The position numbers and the translations under genes were made by a program. This document shows, piece by piece, positions 6,510 through 9,267 of a stretch of 9,267 nt of DNA. Each line of letters begins with the position of its first letter. Position 1 is the first letter of the stretch. This DNA comes from Phascolarctobacterium sp. Its GTDB lineage: Bacteria; Bacillota; Negativicutes; Acidaminococcales; Acidaminococcaceae. The stretch is taken from NCBI GenBank assembly GCA_019417125.1, contig DXVZ01000187.1:1-9267 (forward strand). Direction: 5' to 3'. The notes below the pieces were generated by a model. It did no database searches. It saw only the letters and a list, made by a program, of their open reading frames with translations, and was not told where the DNA came from.

Positions 6510-6544
6510 TACGTATTTATTATTGACATACGTATTTTTACGTA
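6510..6544. promoter_or_regulatory. Three TACGTA hexamers, probable HicB operator
   Basis: TACGTA occurs at 6510-6515, 6529-6534 and 6539-6544, that is just before, between and overlapping the promoter elements of hicA. The last two are exactly 10 bp apart, one helical turn, and lie in the -35/-10 spacer. Each is a perfect palindrome. HicB here ends in a ribbon-helix-helix domain, a fold that commonly binds short tandem palindromes, so autorepression is likely. The binding itself is inferred. Confidence 0.6.
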
Positions 6545-6551
6545 TTACAAT
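6523..6551 (+). promoter_or_regulatory. Promoter of hicAB (sigma-70/sigma-A type)
   Basis: TTGACA at 6523-6528 and TACAAT at 6546-6551 are separated by 17 bases, a near-perfect consensus. Transcription would start at about 6558, a few bases before the AGGAGG of hicA. It fires against the tail operon. Confidence 0.85.
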
Positions 6552-6573
6552 ATAGATGTAAGGAGGATTGCTA

Positions 6574-6759
6574 ATGAAAACATCAGAGCTGCTAAAGCTG
6601 CTAAAAGAGGCCGGCTGTTATAAATTACGAAGCGGCGCCAATCACGATTTATGGTTCAGCCCGGTTACTAATAAAACCGTTACTGTACCAAGGCATGGCG
6701 CCAAAGAAATCAAAACCGGCACAGCCCATAACATACTGAAAGATGCGGGGATTAAATAG
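6574..6759 (+). CDS. hicA: HicA-family mRNA interferase toxin
   Basis: A 61-residue toxin of the HicA family, double-stranded-RNA-binding-like fold enzymes that cleave mRNA and are neutralised by HicB. It shows the standard layout: KTSELLKLLKEAGCYKLR helix and strand, then SGANHDLWFSP, which holds the expected catalytic histidine (His24), then VTVPRHGAKEIKTGTAHNILKDAGI. The ATG at 6574 has a perfect AGGAGG seven bases upstream; an upstream in-frame TTG at 6568 is only one base from that site and is not used. It appears intact. It is followed by hicB after 37 bases in one operon on the strand opposite to the tail genes. Confidence 0.95.
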   Translation: MKTSELLKLLKEAGCYKLRSGANHDLWFSPVTNKTVTVPRHGAKEIKTGTAHNILKDAGIK

Positions 6760-6796
6760 TCCCCCGTCTTCTTAGATAAATAAGGAGGATGCTCAA

Positions 6797-7201
6797 ATGA
6801 AATATAATTTTCCGGCAGTTTTCCATGCCGAAGCAGAAGGCGGGTACAGCATTTCTTTTCCGGATATTGCAGGCTGCTATTCTCAAGGCGAAACAATTCA
6901 GGAATGCTGTGAAATGGCAGAAGACGCTTTAAATTTAATGTTGTGGGATATGGAAGAAAATAAAACTCCCATTCCTGCGCCAACATCAATTAAAAAAATT
7001 CAGGCCCAGTATCCTGATGATATTGTAACTCTTGTTAAAGCTGATACCCTTGCATACCGCAGGCTTTATGATACCAAGGCGGTTAAGAAAACTCTCAGCA
7101 TTCCGCGCTGGCTTGATACATTGGCGCAGGAGCACGGAATAAATTTTTCCAACATTTTGCAGCAGGCCCTGATGAAAGAATTAGATGTATCTTCCCGCTG
7201 A
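6797..7201 (+). CDS. hicB: HicB-family antitoxin with ribbon-helix-helix C-terminus
   Basis: A 134-residue antitoxin. Residues 1-60 are the partial RNase-H-like HicB domain: YNFPAVFHAEAEGGYSISFPD, then IAGCYSQGETIQE and the MAEDALNLMLWDMEE helix; this part binds HicA. Residues about 96-129 (KKTLSIPRWLDTLAQEHGIN, then FSNILQQALMKEL) form a ribbon-helix-helix DNA-binding unit, so it should repress its own promoter through the TACGTA sites. AAGGAGG lies eight bases before the ATG. Its stop codon abuts the terminator hairpin, and the gene converges on the tape measure gene. Confidence 0.95.
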   Translation: MKYNFPAVFHAEAEGGYSISFPDIAGCYSQGETIQECCEMAEDALNLMLWDMEENKTPIPAPTSIKKIQAQYPDDIVTLVKADTLAYRRLYDTKAVKKTLSIPRWLDTLAQEHGINFSNILQQALMKELDVSSR

Positions 7202-7235
7202 ATTAAAGCACGGCACACCGCCGTGCTTTAATTTT
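7201..7235 (+). terminator. Intrinsic terminator between hicB and the tape measure gene
   Basis: AATTAAAGCACGGC (7201-7214) pairs perfectly with 7220-7233 across a 5-base loop, giving a 14-bp stem, followed on the plus strand by a T-rich tract (TTTAATTTT). It ends hicAB transcription. On the minus strand the T-run is poorer (CTTTAATTCAG), so it would stop tail transcription only partly. Confidence 0.85.
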
Positions 7236-9267
7236 AAGCGTAACTTAACCTGCGCTGCTGTGCCGCCACGCGTTTTAGCATCTCCTCAAACTCGCGCATT
7301 TTCTGCGACATGATTGTATCAATCTGAGCCGCAGTATCGCTTGTGCCGCCCTGTATGGTGATTTGCGGATTAAAGGCAGCATTTATATTAACGCCGCCTA
7401 AAGGATTGCCCATAATGGCGTTGGTGGCTGCCAAAAGCCCTACGTTGCGCCTGTTCGGCGTGTGCGGAATAGCGCTTTCGCCATCACGTTCAGCAAAGCT
7501 TGTTAAAAAGGCGCCTTTGCCATAAATGCCGCCGTAAGCATTTTGAGCAACTTTTTGCCCCTCTTTACCGGACGCTGTTATATTGACGCTGCCGAAAATT
7601 GGCTGAGATAGGAAATTACGGATACCATTCCATTTTTCTTCTACCCACTTAACAGCTCCGGTAAGTTCTTCACGTACCCAACTGGTAAAGCGGAACAGCG
7701 CCGCCCGCGGGTTATCCCAGAAATAATTCAGGTATGCCGCCAGCTCGTCCCAGTGAGAAATTACATAAACCGGAATAGAAACAAGCCAGCCTACAGGGCC
7801 TGTACAGAATAATGTTAATTTAACAATAGGATTATCCCACATCGTACTGAAAAACGTTTTTACCTTATCCCAGTTACGGTATAGCGCAACACCTGCAACC
7901 GTTAATGCGGATACACCTATAATCAGCCAACCAATCGGGCACGCCGCCAAAACGCTGTTAAAGGCAAGCTGGGCAAGAGCAAGTCCTTTTGTCGCAACTG
8001 TATTTAGCTTTGTTGCCGCATTCAAACTAAGTAAAGCACTTTTGCTGAGCACATAGGCGTTCTTGGTTCCGATTACAGCAAGGCGTAAACCTGAATAAGC
8101 CCACATAAGCGCGCTTACCGCTGCCGCTCCAGCAAATATAACACCAGTTCCGCCAAGTACCGCACCTGTTAAATTAGGATATTCCGAGGCAAAATTGCCA
8201 ACTGCTACTGCTGCCTTGCTCACAACAGCCGTAACAGGTGCTATTGCCGGGAGCAGGCCGTTACCAATAGCTACCTGTGCCTTACGCACGCTGTTTTCCA
8301 TAAGCTGCATAGCATTTTCAGCAGTCGCTGACCTTGCAGCAAACTCTGCTTCCATACTGCCGGCGTATTTACTTGCGTCTGCTACGGCGTCAAAATTAAC
8401 CTTCAGCGCATCAAGATTGGATAATAGCGGAGCTATCGCTCCAAGGCTTTCCTTGCCAAACAGCCTTTGCAGCACGCTCGCCTGCTGTTCTTTATCAAGG
8501 CGCTGTATTGCTTCCAGCACGCTTAATATCGCGCCGCGCGCATCTTTCTGCATGGCTTTTGCCATATCAACGGCATTAAGCCCCAGCGCCGCAAAAGCTT
8601 CGTTTTGGGACTTTGTTGCGCTATCTCCGGAGACAAGTGCCAATATCAAGTTTTTAATGCCGGTAGCAGCAATTTCAGAGTTAATACCTGACCCGACAAG
8701 GCTTGCGCCAAGTGCAGCAATTTCACCGGAAGCTACGCCGCCAACTTCACCAAGCGGTCCTATACGGGTTACTACATCGGAAATAAGCGGTGCCGATGCG
8801 GCGGTAGTATTGCCAAGATAGTTTATTTTGTCCGCCAGCTGGATAACATCACTTTGCCCCATTTTAAATGCAGTGCGCCATTTTGCCATCATGTCGCCTG
8901 CCTGGTCTGCCGTGATATCGAAAGCAACGCCCATTTTTGCAGCGCTTTCGGCAAATCCCAAAAGCTCATCACGGGCAATGCCGGATTGGCCGCCTGCGGC
9001 AACAATCTGCGCCAGCCCTTCCGCCGCCATTGGTATTCGGGTAGATAAATCCAGTATATCATCGCCCATAGCCTTAAACTGACCTGGCGTGTCAAAATTT
9101 ACTACTTTTTTTACATCGGCCATAGCGCTTTCAAAAGTAACAGCAGCCTGCGCAGTTTTAGCAATGCTCCATGCCATGCCGGAAAACTGTAATGCATTAG
9201 AAGCATGATTGCTCATATTGCTTTGCAGCTTATTTATTTTTCCTTGTATAGCAAGGTACTTTTTCTG
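7234..9267 (-). CDS. T: Tail tape measure protein (TP901-type core), N-terminus outside the window
   Basis: The open frame continues to the right edge of the window without a stop; a Met codon at 9214-9216 is internal, since the upstream residues (KKYLAIQGKINKLQS) read as a coiled coil and no ribosome binding site precedes it. Counting from that Met, residues 25-200 are the TP901-type tape measure core: FESAMADVKKVVNF, LDLSTRIPMAAEGLAQIVAAGGQ, GIARDELLGFAESAAKMGVAFD, MAKWRTAFKM and GEIAALGASLVGSGI. Hydrophobic stretches lie near 349-385, 411-445 and 464-485, as expected of a protein released toward the host membrane. The C-terminus ends in a charged helix (MREFEEMLKRVAAQQRRL). The protein sets tail length. 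No muralytic domain is seen in the visible part. It is followed by the opposing hicAB pair rather than directly by gpU and gpX. Confidence 0.94.
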   Translation of the reverse strand, partial: QKKYLAIQGKINKLQSNMSNHASNALQFSGMAWSIAKTAQAAVTFESAMADVKKVVNFDTPGQFKAMGDDILDLSTRIPMAAEGLAQIVAAGGQSGIARDELLGFAESAAKMGVAFDITADQAGDMMAKWRTAFKMGQSDVIQLADKINYLGNTTAASAPLISDVVTRIGPLGEVGGVASGEIAALGASLVGSGINSEIAATGIKNLILALVSGDSATKSQNEAFAALGLNAVDMAKAMQKDARGAILSVLEAIQRLDKEQQASVLQRLFGKESLGAIAPLLSNLDALKVNFDAVADASKYAGSMEAEFAARSATAENAMQLMENSVRKAQVAIGNGLLPAIAPVTAVVSKAAVAVGNFASEYPNLTGAVLGGTGVIFAGAAAVSALMWAYSGLRLAVIGTKNAYVLSKSALLSLNAATKLNTVATKGLALAQLAFNSVLAACPIGWLIIGVSALTVAGVALYRNWDKVKTFFSTMWDNPIVKLTLFCTGPVGWLVSIPVYVISHWDELAAYLNYFWDNPRAALFRFTSWVREELTGAVKWVEEKWNGIRNFLSQPIFGSVNITASGKEGQKVAQNAYGGIYGKGAFLTSFAERDGESAIPHTPNRRNVGLLAATNAIMGNPLGGVNINAAFNPQITIQGGTSDTAAQIDTIMSQKMREFEEMLKRVAAQQRRLSYA

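Noticed and set aside
6481..6573. A minus-strand promoter for X and downstream tail genes
   Set aside because: TTGTAA with a poor GTCAAT at 17-base spacing is the best I find; it is far from consensus and overlaps the clear hicAB promoter.
8195..8821. Long plus-strand open frame (208 codons) opposite the tape measure gene
   Set aside because: Composition is a mirror of the alanine-rich tape measure coding strand, there is no ribosome binding site, and the product resembles no protein I know.

Overview
This window is part of the tail module of a contractile-tailed (P2-like, myovirus-type) phage, present either as a prophage, a free phage or a tailocin-type remnant. Ten structural genes run right to left on the minus strand: tape measure protein, gpX, gpD, gpV, a PAAR spike tip, gpU, gpW (gp25-like), gpJ, gpI and a tail fibre (gpH-like). 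They are packed with 1-14 base overlaps or very short gaps, as expected of one late operon. Strong AGGAGG-type ribosome binding sites and the protein style suggest a Firmicutes host, perhaps a gut member of the Negativicutes; that host call is a guess. No integrase, attachment site, lysis gene, capsid gene or RNA gene is visible.

Layout from right to left: 9267-7234 holds the tape measure protein, whose N-terminus lies outside the window. 7201-6510 holds a hicA-hicB toxin-antitoxin pair on the opposite strand, with its own near-consensus promoter, three TACGTA operator-like hexamers and a strong hairpin terminator, so it looks like an independently expressed 'moron' cargo. 6480-1996 holds the baseplate and spike genes X, D, V, PAAR, U, W, J and I. 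1995-322 is the tail fibre gene: a DUF3751-type N-terminus, a middle region, a tail-collar domain, then a variable C-terminus.

The most interesting part is the left end, 1-622. The fibre gene ends head-on against a second, silent fibre C-terminus coded on the plus strand (59-325); their stop codons overlap. Both ends begin at an identical 13-base sequence in inverted orientation (70-82 and 610-622). Recombination there would flip about 540 bp and swap the last 95 residues of the fibre for a different 80, exactly in frame. A third, related C-terminal cassette starts 28 bp further left on the minus strand (55 to beyond the window edge), again right at a near-copy of the same repeat (44-56). This is the layout of a multi-cassette invertible array (shufflon or Min/Gin-like system) that would change phage host range. 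The recombinase is not in the window and is predicted to lie to the left, where P2 would carry its fibre chaperone.

Together: gpI, gpJ, gpW, gpV, PAAR, gpD and gpX build the baseplate and puncturing device; gpU and the tape measure set tail end and length; the fibre recognises the host and is diversified by inversion; HicAB is cargo that probably stabilises the element or protects the lysogen.
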